From Deefgea piscis (lineage in GTDB: Bacteria > Pseudomonadota > Gammaproteobacteria > Burkholderiales > Chitinibacteraceae), in assembly GCF_013284055.1 (NCBI RefSeq), contig NZ_CP054143.1, positions 1,240,001 through 1,304,000 of the forward strand: a stretch of DNA of 64,000 nt, in the 5' to 3' direction. Below the pieces are notes generated by a model, which had not been told where the DNA came from, did not search any database, and worked only from the letters and a program-made list of their open reading frames with translations. Shown piece after piece: positions 42,391 through 52,281 of this stretch. The stretch's first letter is position 1. Each line of letters opens with the position of its first letter. A program made the position numbers and the translations under genes.

Positions 42391-43365
42391 ATGCAAACCG
42401 TGCGAATTGAAATCCAGCAGCAAGGTGGTCCTGAAGTGATGCAATTACTGACGGCGGAACTGCCGCCACCTGGAGCGGGAGAAGTATTGCTAAAGCATTT
42501 AGCCATTGGCCTGAATTTTATTGATACCTACCACCGCAGTGGCTTGTATCCAGTGAGTTTGCCTTCGGGATTGGGTTTAGAGGCGTGCGGTGTGATCGAG
42601 GCCTTGGGCCACGGGGTGCATGATTTAAAAGTGGGTGATCGAGTGGCTTACGCCGGTGGTGCGGTGGGGGCGTATTCGACGTATCGCATTGTGGCGGCCG
42701 ATAAATTAGTGCTGGTGCCCGATGGCGTTGCCGATGAAGTTGCGGCGGCCACCTTACTGCGTGGCATGACGGCGCAGTATTTATTAAAGCGCACTTTCCC
42801 AGTGCAAGCTGGGCAAACCATTGTATTTCATGCCGCCGCTGGCGGCGTAGGGCAGATTGCTTGCCAATGGGCGCAGGCGTTGGGTGTGCGCGTGATTGGT
42901 ACCGTGGGCTCGGCAGCCAAGGCGAAAATGGCCGCAGCTTGGTGTGATCATGTTTTGGATTATAACGATGCCACTTGGCCGCAGCAGGTGCGAGATTTAA
43001 CCGAAGGGCTAGGGGTTCCGGTGGTGTATGACGGCGTGGGGGCGGCAACGTTTGAAGGCTCGCTCGATTGCTTGGCTTTGCGTGGCATGCTGGTGAGTTT
43101 TGGTAATGCATCGGGCGCTGTGCCGAGTTTTAACCCGGGTATTTTGGCGCAAAAAGGCTCTTTATTTTTGACTCGACCAACCTTGGGGCATTACACCGCC
43201 AATCGCGGTGAATTGGTAGAAACGGCGCAAGATTATTTTACTGCGCTGGCGCAGCACCGCATCGTGCCGGAAATTGGTCAGCGTTATCCTTTGGCCGATG
43301 TGCAGCAAGCACATCGTGATTTAGAGTCGCGTAACACCACCGGATCGACTGTGTTAATCCCATGA
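42391..43365 (+). CDS. NADPH:quinone oxidoreductase (zeta-crystallin type)
   Basis: A 324-residue medium-chain reductase without catalytic zinc. It shows NFIDTYHRSGLYP, LGLEACGVIEALG, then GDRVAYAGG, the hinge LLRGMTAQYLL, and the NADPH motif HAAAGGVGQIACQWA. It reduces quinones by one electron or hydride transfer. AAGGAGA precedes ATG 42391. Its stop overlaps the YqiA start (ATGA), making an operon with yqiA and the Dyp peroxidase. Confidence 0.9.
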   Translation: MQTVRIEIQQQGGPEVMQLLTAELPPPGAGEVLLKHLAIGLNFIDTYHRSGLYPVSLPSGLGLEACGVIEALGHGVHDLKVGDRVAYAGGAVGAYSTYRIVAADKLVLVPDGVADEVAAATLLRGMTAQYLLKRTFPVQAGQTIVFHAAAGGVGQIACQWAQALGVRVIGTVGSAAKAKMAAAWCDHVLDYNDATWPQQVRDLTEGLGVPVVYDGVGAATFEGSLDCLALRGMLVSFGNASGAVPSFNPGILAQKGSLFLTRPTLGHYTANRGELVETAQDYFTALAQHRIVPEIGQRYPLADVQQAHRDLESRNTTGSTVLIP

Positions 43366-43937
43366 AGCTGATTTTTCTGCATGGATTTTTATCCAGTCCG
43401 CTATCGCAAAAAGCGCAAGATACGGCGCAGTGGATGCGCGAGCAAGGGCTGGGCGAACGCTTTATTTGCCCCACCATTCCGATGGAACCGGAGGCGGCAG
43501 CGCAGATGCTGCGCGACTTACTCACACCGCTTGATGGCGACTTTTGTTTAGTGGGTAGTTCTTTAGGTGGTTTTTTTGCCACATGGGCGGTGGAGACGTT
43601 TGGTGGGCGGGCAGTGTTGGTGAACCCTGCAGTGCAGCCTTATCACTTGATTAAGCAATATTTGGGTGAGCAAAAAAACTACCAAACTGGTGAAATTCAC
43701 CATATTGAACCTGATTTTGCTGATAAACTTTGTCAGCTTGAGCGCCGGCCAACTGACTTAAATCGCTATTGGCTGCTCACGCAAACTGCCGATGAAGTAC
43801 TCGATTATCGAGATGCGGTGCAATGGTATGCCGGCTGCCGACAAAATATTATTTCTGGGGGTGACCATAGCTTTGTCGATTACCCTCACTGGTTAGCTCA
43901 AATTTGGGCCTTTGCCAATCAAGGCCCGACTCATTAG
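43362..43937 (+). CDS. yqiA: YqiA/UPF0227-type esterase
   Basis: A 191-residue alpha/beta hydrolase. It starts LIFLHGFLSSPLSQKAQ. The nucleophile serine is in LVGSSLGGFFATW, the acid in TADEVLDYRDAV, and the histidine in GGDHSFVDY. YqiA proteins hydrolyse small acyl esters, and the physiological substrate is unknown. It is translationally coupled to the quinone reductase before it and followed 16 bp later by the peroxidase. Confidence 0.88.
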   Translation: MKLIFLHGFLSSPLSQKAQDTAQWMREQGLGERFICPTIPMEPEAAAQMLRDLLTPLDGDFCLVGSSLGGFFATWAVETFGGRAVLVNPAVQPYHLIKQYLGEQKNYQTGEIHHIEPDFADKLCQLERRPTDLNRYWLLTQTADEVLDYRDAVQWYAGCRQNIISGGDHSFVDYPHWLAQIWAFANQGPTH

Positions 43938-43953
43938 ATAGAAAAGGAATGGC

Positions 43954-44877
43954 GTGTCTACACCACAAAGTGGCATTCTGCCCCCACCATCCAGTCATGG
44001 TTTATTTTTATTATTTCGCCGCCGCTTAGGTCGTCGCGCTGATGCAGAATTAAAGCAATTTTTTGCCAAGCTACCGATTAAATCTGATGAACTCGCTGCG
44101 GCAAATCCTGATGCCGCGTTTTATTCAGTCGTGGGCTTGGGGGCTGAAATGTGGCCTGAATTTTACCCCGAGAGCAAACCGGTGCAATTGCGTAGTTTTC
44201 CGCGAATTGCCGGTGCCATTCATCCTGCGCCAGTCACTGCGGCCGATGTGATTTTGCATTTACGCGCCGAGCGCTACGATGTTTTGCACGAATTTGCCAA
44301 TATGGTGGTGCAAGGCACTAGCCAGTGCCTGGATGTGATTGATACCACGCATGCATTTCGCTACCAAGATATGCGAGATTTAACTGGTTTTATCGATGGC
44401 ACTGAAAACCCAGAAGATGACGAGCGCAGCGAAGTCGCCTTAGTCGCCGCAGAAGACGCCGATTGGGCCGGTGGCAGTTATTTGCATGTGCAGCGCTACG
44501 TGCATCGCTTAGATACGTGGAATAAATTACCGGTTAAACAGCAAGAGGCGGTGATTGGTCGCACCAAGGCCGATAGCGTTGAAATGTCGGATGAAGATAA
44601 GCCACTGACGGCGCATATTAGCCGCGTGGTCATTGAGGAAGAGGGCGAAGAGTTGGCGATTTTGCGTCATTCTTTACCGTATGGCACACCGGGTGGTGAC
44701 CAAGGTTTGTATTTTGCTTCGTATTGCAAAACGCCGAGTCATTTTGAAAAAATGCTGGCCAAAATGATTGCGCCAACATCGGATGGTCGCGTGGATCATT
44801 TACTCAATTTTAGCCGTGCAGTGACTGGCGCCGCATTTTTTATCCCAAGTCGCGAGGCTTTAGCGCGTTTGGTGTAA
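43954..44877 (+). CDS. Dyp-type heme peroxidase (YfeX-like)
   Basis: A 307-residue cytoplasmic Dyp peroxidase. It has the GXXDG motif in LTGFIDGTENP (catalytic Asp near residue 148), a conserved histidine/arginine region in SYLHVQRYVHRLDTW, and LRHSLPYGTPGGDQGLYFASY. It uses hydrogen peroxide to oxidise aromatic or porphyrin substrates. The start is GTG 43954 with AAGGA about six bases upstream. There is no Tat signal and no encapsulin gene nearby. It is last in the three-gene unit, before a terminator. Confidence 0.9.
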   Translation: MSTPQSGILPPPSSHGLFLLFRRRLGRRADAELKQFFAKLPIKSDELAAANPDAAFYSVVGLGAEMWPEFYPESKPVQLRSFPRIAGAIHPAPVTAADVILHLRAERYDVLHEFANMVVQGTSQCLDVIDTTHAFRYQDMRDLTGFIDGTENPEDDERSEVALVAAEDADWAGGSYLHVQRYVHRLDTWNKLPVKQQEAVIGRTKADSVEMSDEDKPLTAHISRVVIEEEGEELAILRHSLPYGTPGGDQGLYFASYCKTPSHFEKMLAKMIAPTSDGRVDHLLNFSRAVTGAAFFIPSREALARLV

Positions 44878-44890
44878 CGTTGGCAGATGA

Positions 44891-44928
44891 AATAAAAAAA
44901 ACCGCGCATATCAGCGCGGCTTTTTTGT
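44891..44928 (+). terminator. Terminator after the Dyp peroxidase gene
   Basis: CCGCGC (44902-44907) pairs with GCGCGG (44914-44919), with an A-run before and T-run after. Confidence 0.9.
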
Positions 44929-44956
44929 TGGCTTGTGTTTGAGTGGCAGTGCCCTT

Positions 44957-45005
44957 GGGTATTTTAATGTGGTCTATATTAATAATGGTCTAGAGCAATA
45001 TACCC
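44957..45005. repeat. GGTATTGC-family palindrome, copy 5 (diverged)
   Basis: GGGTAT and ATACCC ends enclose an AT-rich middle with two GGTCTA units. It lies two bases behind the sulfatase stop. Confidence 0.6.
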
Positions 45006-45006
45006 A

Positions 45007-46683
45007 TTAGTCAAACAAACGCTCTGCATACAGCGCTTCGGGGAATACGTTTCGCCACCATAGGCCGGGCTGATAAAACGCGGTATTGCTGGCGCAGCGC
45101 TCGGCTACAGCGGCGTAAAACGGATCTTGGCTTTGGCTTAAACGCGCTAATTCAGCAGGCAAACAAAACAAAGGACGGCCTTGTAATTGCTCGGCCAATT
45201 GCTGCGCTTGTTCTGGCTGGCGGCTGTCTTTGATATACAGCGGCACATCGCCGCGCACTTTATTTTGTTTTTGACTCAAGATACTTTTAAATTCTAAACG
45301 GCCATTTTTTGCGGGGCTGAAAAATTGCCGATCAAAAATCCCGCGATCTAAAAATTCTTGGTTTAAGCCCGGCTTATGGTCGCCAAAAATCACAATCACT
45401 ACGTCGCGTTTGCGCTGTTTGGCGCTGGCTTCGAGCTGCTTAGCAAACACTGAAAACGCATCAATTGCTTCACCTAAGCGCAGTTGATATTGGCTTAAGC
45501 CACTATCTTGCTCTGCAATAAACGGGCCGTGCGTCATCACGGTGACCAAAAACATAAATTGCTTTTGCCCTGCCGGAGCAGCTTGATAGCGCGCTAAGGC
45601 ATTGTTGTAGAGCGTTTGATCTTTAGGCCAGCCGGCTTTTCTATCCCAATACATTTTTTCGACAAACTGCGTTTGCGCAAAACCCAGTTTGGGATAGACC
45701 TGTTTGCGCTTCCAAAAGGTGCTGAAGTAATTGTGCATACCGGTGGTGAGGTAGCCCACATCCGCCAATGAATTGGGTAGGGCGCTCATTTTGTCGGCAA
45801 ATTGGCCAGCGAAATTTTGAAAGTCGATGCCCGGCAACATATACGCCGACAATCCGGTGAGCGCTTCAAACTCGGCCTCGGCCGTGCCGCCACCATAAAC
45901 CGGACTAATAATCCGTGCTTCGCTAAAGCCCGCTTGGCTCAATTGCGCCATTTGCGTGATTAAGCGCGGGTCGCTATAGCAAGACTCGCACATCACTACC
46001 ACGATATCGGGGCTGGTCGGCGCTGCTGGGGCGGCAAGCTGGCGCGAGTAAAACGAATGCGGACCAGCTTTGGGTTTGTGCGCGGTTTCTATAGTGAGAA
46101 TTAAGTGGCCTAAAATGCCGTTGTCTTTGGCATTGACCCGGAAATTGTAATTTGAATATTTGCTGCCCAAATATTGATGCATCACTGGCTTGGCGTAGGC
46201 CGATAGTTTGCCGGTCCGATCCAATTGCATACTCAATAAAACACAGAGTACCAGCGCCAAGCTCAGACGCGTTTTACTCAGGCGTGGCCGCCGCCATAAT
46301 CCATAGCCGATCGCGCCGATGGTAATCAGGGCATAGGCCCAAATCTGCCAGTTCATATAACCGGTCATGGCCATACCTTGGCCGACTTCAAATAAATCAG
46401 CGCCAAGCAGCGGCTCGCTGGTGGCGACTTCTTTGATGTAGCTGATATTGAGCAGCAGCCCTTCTAGCGCCAAGGTGGCTGCAACGGCTGCCCAACGCTG
46501 TAAAAAAGCGGCAAAAAAGAAATACAGCAACACTGAAAAGCCAACGCGCGGCATATTCCACTGTGTATCGACCAAAAAGCGCCCACCAATCACCGCACAG
46601 ATTGCGAGTAGGTCTGGGAGCAATGGCCGGATTTTGTTAAGCAGCGGATGAGAAAATAACTTCACGTAGCAGTCGTCATTCAA
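45007..46683 (-). CDS. LtaS/MdoB-like phosphoglycerol transferase-type sulfatase
   Basis: A 558-residue membrane enzyme. About five membrane helices fill residues 15-150, followed by a periplasmic sulfatase-type domain (about 225-500). Its features are DIVVVMCESCYSDPRL (first metal-binding acid), SPVYGGGTAEAEFEALTG (nucleophile threonine), VMTHGPFI, and VIFGDHKPGLNQEF (Asp-His metal ligands). Family members transfer phosphoglycerol or phosphoethanolamine to glucans, lipids or polymers. The acceptor here is unknown. It is a single gene. Confidence 0.85.
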   Translation of the reverse strand: MNDDCYVKLFSHPLLNKIRPLLPDLLAICAVIGGRFLVDTQWNMPRVGFSVLLYFFFAAFLQRWAAVAATLALEGLLLNISYIKEVATSEPLLGADLFEVGQGMAMTGYMNWQIWAYALITIGAIGYGLWRRPRLSKTRLSLALVLCVLLSMQLDRTGKLSAYAKPVMHQYLGSKYSNYNFRVNAKDNGILGHLILTIETAHKPKAGPHSFYSRQLAAPAAPTSPDIVVVMCESCYSDPRLITQMAQLSQAGFSEARIISPVYGGGTAEAEFEALTGLSAYMLPGIDFQNFAGQFADKMSALPNSLADVGYLTTGMHNYFSTFWKRKQVYPKLGFAQTQFVEKMYWDRKAGWPKDQTLYNNALARYQAAPAGQKQFMFLVTVMTHGPFIAEQDSGLSQYQLRLGEAIDAFSVFAKQLEASAKQRKRDVVIVIFGDHKPGLNQEFLDRGIFDRQFFSPAKNGRLEFKSILSQKQNKVRGDVPLYIKDSRQPEQAQQLAEQLQGRPLFCLPAELARLSQSQDPFYAAVAERCASNTAFYQPGLWWRNVFPEALYAERLFD

Positions 46684-46780
46684 TTTAAGGAAGCCGGATT
46701 ATAAAGCTTTGATGACAATTTGCTATTTGGTAATAAGTTTGACTGATTAGTGGAGTAGCAGCATGCGGCGAGCAGATAGC

Positions 46781-46810
46781 AAAAAGCCCAACTTTGCAGC
46801 TGGGCTTTTT
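46781..46810 (-). terminator. Terminator behind the tRNA-Lys pair
   Basis: AAAAAGCCCA pairs with TGGGCTTTTT over a ten-base loop; it ends the minus-strand tRNA transcript. Confidence 0.85.
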
Positions 46811-46824
46811 ACAAGTATTGAGTG

Positions 46825-46897
46825 TGGGTCGTGCGGGATTCGAACCTGCGACAAATGGATTAAAAGTCCACTGCTCTACCAACTGAGCTAACGACCC
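46825..46897 (-). tRNA. tRNA-Lys (TTT), second copy, CCA not encoded
   Basis: GGGTCGT acceptor, D-arm AGCTCAGTTGGTAGAGC, anticodon loop ACTTTTAA (TTT), T-arm GCAGG TTCGAAT CCTGC, discriminator A. The next bases are CAC, not CCA. The mature sequence is identical to the copy at 46947. Confidence 0.95.
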
Positions 46898-46943
46898 AAC
46901 GAAGGGTATTACAATTCTAAACTTTGCCTCCCCTCTGAGAGGG

Positions 46944-47019
46944 TGGTGGGTCGTGCGGGATTCGAACCTGCGACAAATGGATTAAAAGTCCACTGCTCTA
47001 CCAACTGAGCTAACGACCC
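46944..47019 (-). tRNA. tRNA-Lys (TTT), first copy, CCA encoded
   Basis: Same 73-base body as its neighbour, with encoded CCA at 46944-46946. Both copies follow one promoter and end at one terminator, so they form a small tRNA operon. Confidence 0.95.
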
Positions 47020-47044
47020 TGAGCTGCTTCGTTCAGAGACAGCG

Positions 47045-47072
47045 ATTATAGATGATTTTAATTTGGCGTCAA
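47045..47072 (-). promoter_or_regulatory. Promoter of the tRNA-Lys operon
   Basis: On the minus strand TTGACG (-35) and a perfect TATAAT (-10) are separated by 16 bp, 25 bp before the first tRNA. Confidence 0.75.
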
Positions 47073-47175
47073 CCCCTTTGTGTAAAATAATTTAAAAAGA
47101 TCGCAGTAATATGCCACTGCCTTGCAAAACAGCCATCGCGTACAATGATTTGCATCTTTGACCGAGGGGAGTGCT

Positions 47176-47556
47176 ATGCGTTTATTACATACCATGTTGC
47201 GGGTTGCTAACTTGGAGCGTTCGATTGCATTTTATTGTGGTGTACTAAATATGTGTTTATTGCGCCAGCAAGATTTTCCAGAAGGACGCTTTACTTTAGC
47301 TTTTGTCGGTTATGGTGCGGAGTCGGAGCAGTCGGTGATTGAGCTGACGCACAACTGGGATGTTGCTGAGTATCAAATGGGAACGGCATTTGGTCATTTG
47401 GCCATTGAAACCGATGATATTGTGATGGCTTGTGAAGCCGTTCGAGCAAAAGGCGGCGTTGTCGTGCGTGAGCCCGGTCCGATGAAGCACGGTAGTACGG
47501 TGATCGCGTTTGTCGAAGATCCGGATGGTTACAAAATTGAATTTATTCAGAAGTAA
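47176..47556 (+). CDS. gloA: Lactoylglutathione lyase (glyoxalase I)
   Basis: A 126-residue enzyme that converts the methylglyoxal-glutathione hemithioacetal to S-lactoylglutathione. All four metal ligands of the nickel-type enzyme are present at the E. coli positions: H5 (RLLHTML), E56 (VIELTHN), H74 (FGHLAIE) and E122 (YKIEFIQK). Length is normal. GAGGGGAG lies before ATG 47176; the in-frame TTG at 47158 is rejected. A palindromic repeat follows its stop. Confidence 0.95.
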   Translation: MRLLHTMLRVANLERSIAFYCGVLNMCLLRQQDFPEGRFTLAFVGYGAESEQSVIELTHNWDVAEYQMGTAFGHLAIETDDIVMACEAVRAKGGVVVREPGPMKHGSTVIAFVEDPDGYKIEFIQK

Positions 47557-47557
47557 G

Positions 47558-47605
47558 GGGTATTGCTAGCTACTGCATTCTATATATAGGTAGCAAAGCA
47601 ATACA
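47558..47605. repeat. GGTATTGC-family palindrome, copy 6
   Basis: GGTATTGCTAGC at the left, GCAATAC at the right, AT-rich loop. It lies directly behind the gloA stop. Confidence 0.75.
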
Positions 47606-47633
47606 TTAGTTAATGTTTAACTGAGTGGTCTCA

Positions 47634-49025
47634 ATGATTAAAAAACTAACTTGGCTGTTGGCCTTATTGCCTGGTTTGGCAATGGCGGCAGATTTTGACG
47701 GTGCGCAACTGTCTTTATTATGGGCAGCACCGTTTGCAGGTTTATTGCTGTCAATTGCGTTGTTTCCGATTTTTGCGCCAGCTTTTTGGCATCATCATTT
47801 CGGTAAGATCTCGGCTTTTTGGGCGGCAGCGTTTTTGCTACCTTTTATCACGAGCTACGGCATGGCACCTGCGGCAGGTATCGTGGTGCATGCGATGTTG
47901 GCGGAATATATTCCGTTTATTCTGATTTTGTTTGCGCTGTATACCGTGTCGGGCGGGATTTTGGTGAGCGGTAATTTACATGGCTCACCAAAAATGAATA
48001 CCGGTATTTTGGCCTTGGGCGCGGTGATGGCCTCGTTGATGGGAACGACTGGCGCTGCCATGTTATTGATTCGTCCATTACTTAAAGCCAACGATAATCG
48101 CCTACACAATGTGCACGTGGTGGTGTTCTTTATCTTCTTGGTGGCCAATATTGGTGGCGGTTTAACGCCGCTCGGTGATCCGCCATTGTTCCTGGGCTTT
48201 TTGAAGGGCGTTGATTTCATGTGGACGGTTGAGCACATGATGTGGCCGGTGCTGTTTGCTGCGGCAATCTTGCTGGCGATGTTTTATGCCATCGATAGTT
48301 ATTACTATAAGAAAGAAGGCGTGTTGCCGGTTGATCGGACACCTGATAGCAAGATCGAATTTTTTGGTTTATGGAATTTCGGTTTGATTGGCGCGATTAT
48401 CGCTTGCGTGGTGATGTCTGGGATTTGGAAGCCGGGTATCGAATGGAACATCATGGGCACGCATGTTGAATTGCAAAACATCGTGCGCGATGTGCTGTTA
48501 GTGCTGATTGCGATTATTTCTTTGAAGTTCACCAAAAAAGAAATCCGCGCGGGGAATGATTTTAACTGGGGTCCGATTTTAGAAGTCGCCAAACTGTTTG
48601 CGGCGATCTTTATTGCGATGGCGCCAGCGATTGCGATTTTGCGCGCAGGTGAAGCAGGGCAAATGGCCAGCTTGGTGAAGATGGTTAGCTCGCCGGATGG
48701 CATGCCGATTGATTATATGTATTTCTGGATGACGGGTTTGCTGTCGGCCTTCCTAGATAATGCACCAACGTACTTGGTGTTCTTTAATCTAGCGAGCGGC
48801 GATGCTGCGCATCTGATGACAACAATGGCATCGACCTTATTGGCGATCTCATGTGGTGCGGTGTTTATGGGCGCGCTGAGTTATATCGGTAATGCACCTA
48901 ACTTTATGGTGAAGGCGGTAGCTGAAGATCGTGGCGTTAAAATGCCAAGTTTCTTTGGTTATATGGCTTGGTCTTGTGTTTGCTTGTTACCCGTATTTGT
49001 TTTGATGACGCTGGTGTTCTTTTAA
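47634..49025 (+). CDS. NhaD-type sodium:proton antiporter family protein
   Basis: A 463-residue polytopic membrane protein with about 12 hydrophobic segments. The Na/H antiporter NhaD/ArsB-like group is suggested by GILVSGNLHGSPKMNTGIL, LMGTTGAAMLLIRPLLKAND, GGGLTPLGDPPLFLGFLKGV and LSAFLDNAPTYLVFFNLASG, each a conserved half-helix or loop. It exchanges sodium for protons and aids salt and pH balance. The start is ATG 47634; an in-frame GTG 47625 is the alternative. A strong terminator follows. Confidence 0.85.
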   Translation: MIKKLTWLLALLPGLAMAADFDGAQLSLLWAAPFAGLLLSIALFPIFAPAFWHHHFGKISAFWAAAFLLPFITSYGMAPAAGIVVHAMLAEYIPFILILFALYTVSGGILVSGNLHGSPKMNTGILALGAVMASLMGTTGAAMLLIRPLLKANDNRLHNVHVVVFFIFLVANIGGGLTPLGDPPLFLGFLKGVDFMWTVEHMMWPVLFAAAILLAMFYAIDSYYYKKEGVLPVDRTPDSKIEFFGLWNFGLIGAIIACVVMSGIWKPGIEWNIMGTHVELQNIVRDVLLVLIAIISLKFTKKEIRAGNDFNWGPILEVAKLFAAIFIAMAPAIAILRAGEAGQMASLVKMVSSPDGMPIDYMYFWMTGLLSAFLDNAPTYLVFFNLASGDAAHLMTTMASTLLAISCGAVFMGALSYIGNAPNFMVKAVAEDRGVKMPSFFGYMAWSCVCLLPVFVLMTLVFF

Positions 49026-49693
49026 GTTCGGATTCACGCGTTAATTAATATTAAAAGGCCAGCTTTGCTGGCCTTTTTTTTGTCTGGCCATTGCGTGTGT
49101 AGCTTCGGTGTTGGTTACAACGGTTTTTTGCGTTATTTCGGAGTCGATCTGTGCGGCACGACAAATCCGCGTTGAGCGCGGTAGAGATTGATCATGGGTG
49201 GGCTGGGATGCTGGGCCGCTACGTTATCGGCGTTTGAGCTGTTGTTAGATTTTGCTTTTGGCGGATGGCGACTCAATCTGCAGGATGACGATTTATTTAC
49301 AGTGATTACATACTAGTAAGGGGGTTGGATCGTAGGGCGGCGTTAGTTTTTGCAAAAATCATTGCCGTACGATGAGGGTGGCAGTGTCAATCCAGCTTAA
49401 TAAAAATAGCGTACTTAAAACTGTATTTATTTACATTTGCATTCATATTCTTGACGCATTAAGTTAGCATCATCGTCGGTGCAGCGAAGGCGCTAGTTAA
49501 ATAGAGGTAGCTTGAGTCTATTTCTTGCGTTGTATCAAATGGAAACTATGGAGATCGCCATTGTCATGCTGCTCATTTGATTTGTATCAGTAGCGCACAG
49601 CGTAGTCTCCGTATACTGCATTACATCAGGTGATTAACTGTGGAGTCGATCACCGAGCAATTAACACTATCACAACCCCGAAGAGGTTTAACC
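49026..49693. other. Long non-coding gap before the phosphoketolase gene
   Basis: Apart from the terminator at 49053-49081, I see no gene, tRNA or clear palindrome. Its length hints at regulation of the phosphoketolase gene. Confidence 0.55.
49053..49081 (+). terminator. Terminator after the antiporter gene
   Basis: AAAGGCCAGC pairs with GCTGGCCTTT, followed by a long T-run. Confidence 0.92.
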
Positions 49694-52090
49694 GTGGCTC
49701 AACTATCAAAAGAACAAATTGGTAATATGCATCGTTACTTTCAGGCAGCGAATTACCTGTCTGTAGGTCAGATTTATTTGCTCGACAACCCAATGTTGAA
49801 ACTACCGCTCAAACGTGAACACATCAAGCCACGTTTGTTGGGTCACTGGGGTACGACTCCAGGTTTGAACTTTATTTTTGTTCACGCCAATCGCGTGATT
49901 GTTGAGCGTGATGTATCGATGATTTACATCACTGGCCCTGGCCATGGTGGTCCTGGTTTTGTGGCTAATACTTGGCTCGAAGGTTCGTACGAAGAATTCT
50001 TCCCAGCGATTGATCGCACTGAAGCAGGTATGCAACGCCTATTCAAGCAATTCAGCTTCCCACGCGGTATACCTTCACACGTAGCGCCAGAAACCCCAGG
50101 TTCAATGCACGAAGGTGGTGAATTGGGTTACAGCGTATCGCATGCCTACGGTGCGGCTCTGGATAATCCAGACCAAGTGGTGATTGCTGTTGTTGGTGAC
50201 GGTGAAGCTGAAACTGGCCCATTGGCTGCGTCTTGGCACTCAACGAAATACATCCACCCGATTAATGACGGTTTTGTATTGCCAATCTTGCATTTGAACG
50301 GCTACAAAATTGCCAATCCAACACTTCTTGCCCGTATGGACAAAGAAGAAGTGACTAACTTGTTCAAAGGTTATGGCTACGAGCCAATCTTTGTTGAACT
50401 CAAGCAAGAAACATTCAACGACAAGCTCGATACATTCGACCAGATCCATATTGATATGGCTGCGGCAATGGACTTGTGTATGGATAAATTTGCGGCGATT
50501 CGTGCTGCTGCCATTGCAGAGCAAGAAGCAGGCAAGCCAATCACTCGCCCACGTTGGCCAATGATTGTTATGCGCACGCCTAAAGGCTGGACTGGCCCGA
50601 AAGAAATTAAAGGCAAAAAAGTTGAAGACTACTGGCGTAGTCACCAAGTGCCATTCTCTGATATCGATGATGAGAATGTGATCAACTTGGAAAACTGGAT
50701 GCGCTCGTATCAAATCGAAACCTTGTTTAATGCTGATGGTTCAGTGAAACAAGAATTGGTTGATTTGGCACCGAAAGGCATTAAACGCTTTGGTTCAAAC
50801 CCAATCGTGCACGGTCAAGTTTCGAAAGACTTGAAAATGCCAGACTTCCGTAAATATGAAGTGAAGTTTGCGAAACCAGGTACTGAAAACGCCGAAATGA
50901 CTCGCGTAATGGGTAAATTCCTCCGCGACGTGATGAAAGAAAACGAAGCTGAGAAAAACTTCCGTATCTTCGGCCCAGATGAAACTGCATCTAACCGTTG
51001 GAACGACGTATTCGAAGTATCGGGCAAAACTTGGTTGGCGAACTTCTTTGAAGAAGACAAAACCAATGACTTCTTGCAACAAGATGGCCGTGTTATGGAA
51101 ATCTTGTCTGAGCACACTTGCCAAGGTTGGCTCGAAGCGTACAACTTGACCGGTCGTCACGGCTTCTTTAGCTGCTACGAAGCGTTTATCCACGTGATTG
51201 ATTCGATGTTTAACCAACACGCAAAATGGTTGAAAACAACGAAGCACATCAACTGGCGCAAACCAATTCCGTCATTGAACTACCTGTTGACTTCACACGT
51301 TTGGCGTCAAGACCACAACGGCTTCTCGCATCAAGATCCAGGTTTCTTGGATCACGTGATCAACAAGAAAGCTGAAGTGATTCGTGTGTACTTGCCAGCT
51401 GATGCCAATACTTTGTTGTCGGTGACTGACCATGTATTGCGCTCACGTCATTATGTGAACGTGATCGTTGCCGGTAAACAGCCAGCATTGCAATACCTGA
51501 CTATGGATCAAGCGATTAAACACGCTACCACTGGTTTGGGTATCTGGGACTGGGCATCGAACGACCAAGGCGGCGAGCCAGATGTAGTGATGGCGTGTGC
51601 GGGTGAAATCCCAACAATGGAAGCATTGGCGGCAACTGATTTGCTCCGTCAACACTTCCCAGATCTGAAAATCCGCTTTGTTAACGTTTGCGATTTGATG
51701 ACACTGCAACCGCAAGAAGAACATCCACACGGCTTGTCTGACCGCGAATTTGACGCGATCTTCACGACTGACAAACCAGTGATGTTTGCCTTCCATGGTT
51801 ACCCATGGTTGATCCATCGCTTAACTTACCGTCGTAACGGCCACGCTAACATCCATGCTCGTGGTTATATCGAAGAAGGTTCTACTTCGACGCCGTTCGA
51901 CATGGTTGTAGTGAATCAGTTGGATCGTTTCAACTTGGCCATCGACGTGATTGATCGTGTACCACACCTGCAAAAAATCGGTGCTCACGTTCGTCAAAAA
52001 CTGGTTGGCAAGTTGGTTGAACATGCTGAGTACATCGCCGAAGTGGGTGATGATATGCCAGAAGTGAAAGAATGGAAGTGGACTTACTAA
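49694..52090 (+). CDS. xfp: Xylulose-5-phosphate/fructose-6-phosphate phosphoketolase
   Basis: A 798-residue thiamine-diphosphate enzyme. It splits xylulose 5-phosphate (or fructose 6-phosphate) with phosphate into acetyl phosphate and glyceraldehyde 3-phosphate (or erythrose 4-phosphate). The family signature is strong: [59 protein letters not shown], then [17 protein letters not shown] and the ThDP motif [23 protein letters not shown] 49694 with AAGAGG seven bases upstream is preferred; the frame is open to GTG 49640, adding 18 residues not usual in the family. Codon use looks highly adapted, suggesting strong expression. Confidence 0.93.
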   Translation: MAQLSKEQIGNMHRYFQAANYLSVGQIYLLDNPMLKLPLKREHIKPRLLGHWGTTPGLNFIFVHANRVIVERDVSMIYITGPGHGGPGFVANTWLEGSYEEFFPAIDRTEAGMQRLFKQFSFPRGIPSHVAPETPGSMHEGGELGYSVSHAYGAALDNPDQVVIAVVGDGEAETGPLAASWHSTKYIHPINDGFVLPILHLNGYKIANPTLLARMDKEEVTNLFKGYGYEPIFVELKQETFNDKLDTFDQIHIDMAAAMDLCMDKFAAIRAAAIAEQEAGKPITRPRWPMIVMRTPKGWTGPKEIKGKKVEDYWRSHQVPFSDIDDENVINLENWMRSYQIETLFNADGSVKQELVDLAPKGIKRFGSNPIVHGQVSKDLKMPDFRKYEVKFAKPGTENAEMTRVMGKFLRDVMKENEAEKNFRIFGPDETASNRWNDVFEVSGKTWLANFFEEDKTNDFLQQDGRVMEILSEHTCQGWLEAYNLTGRHGFFSCYEAFIHVIDSMFNQHAKWLKTTKHINWRKPIPSLNYLLTSHVWRQDHNGFSHQDPGFLDHVINKKAEVIRVYLPADANTLLSVTDHVLRSRHYVNVIVAGKQPALQYLTMDQAIKHATTGLGIWDWASNDQGGEPDVVMACAGEIPTMEALAATDLLRQHFPDLKIRFVNVCDLMTLQPQEEHPHGLSDREFDAIFTTDKPVMFAFHGYPWLIHRLTYRRNGHANIHARGYIEEGSTSTPFDMVVVNQLDRFNLAIDVIDRVPHLQKIGAHVRQKLVGKLVEHAEYIAEVGDDMPEVKEWKWTY

Positions 52091-52130
52091 GCAATTTCAC
52101 CCTGTAAAGGGTGATTGTTAAAGCGTAAAT

Positions 52131-52159
52131 AGCCCGTGCCTTTTGGCGCGGGCTTTTTT
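52131..52159 (+). terminator. Terminator after the phosphoketolase gene
   Basis: AGCCCGTGCC pairs with GGCGCGGGCT (one mismatch), followed by six T. A smaller hairpin (ATTTCACCCT/AGGGTGAT) lies just before it. Confidence 0.88.
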
Positions 52160-52281
52160 ATGGCTGATCCAAATCAAGGTTAGATGGGCGCTAAGTAAAA
52201 GCCCAGCAGCGAAGACGGTCTGAGTCCGATACAATATAAACTCGCTACAACGTCGTTTGTCATAATGAAAAGAGATTGATC

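Noticed and set aside
46685-46882. Minus-strand frame over tRNA-Lys
   Set aside because: It overlaps a tRNA and its terminator; not coding.
46825-47019. tRNA-Lys pair as an integration site
   Set aside because: The duplicate is a complete tRNA with its own structure, and no integrase or foreign-looking DNA is beside it.
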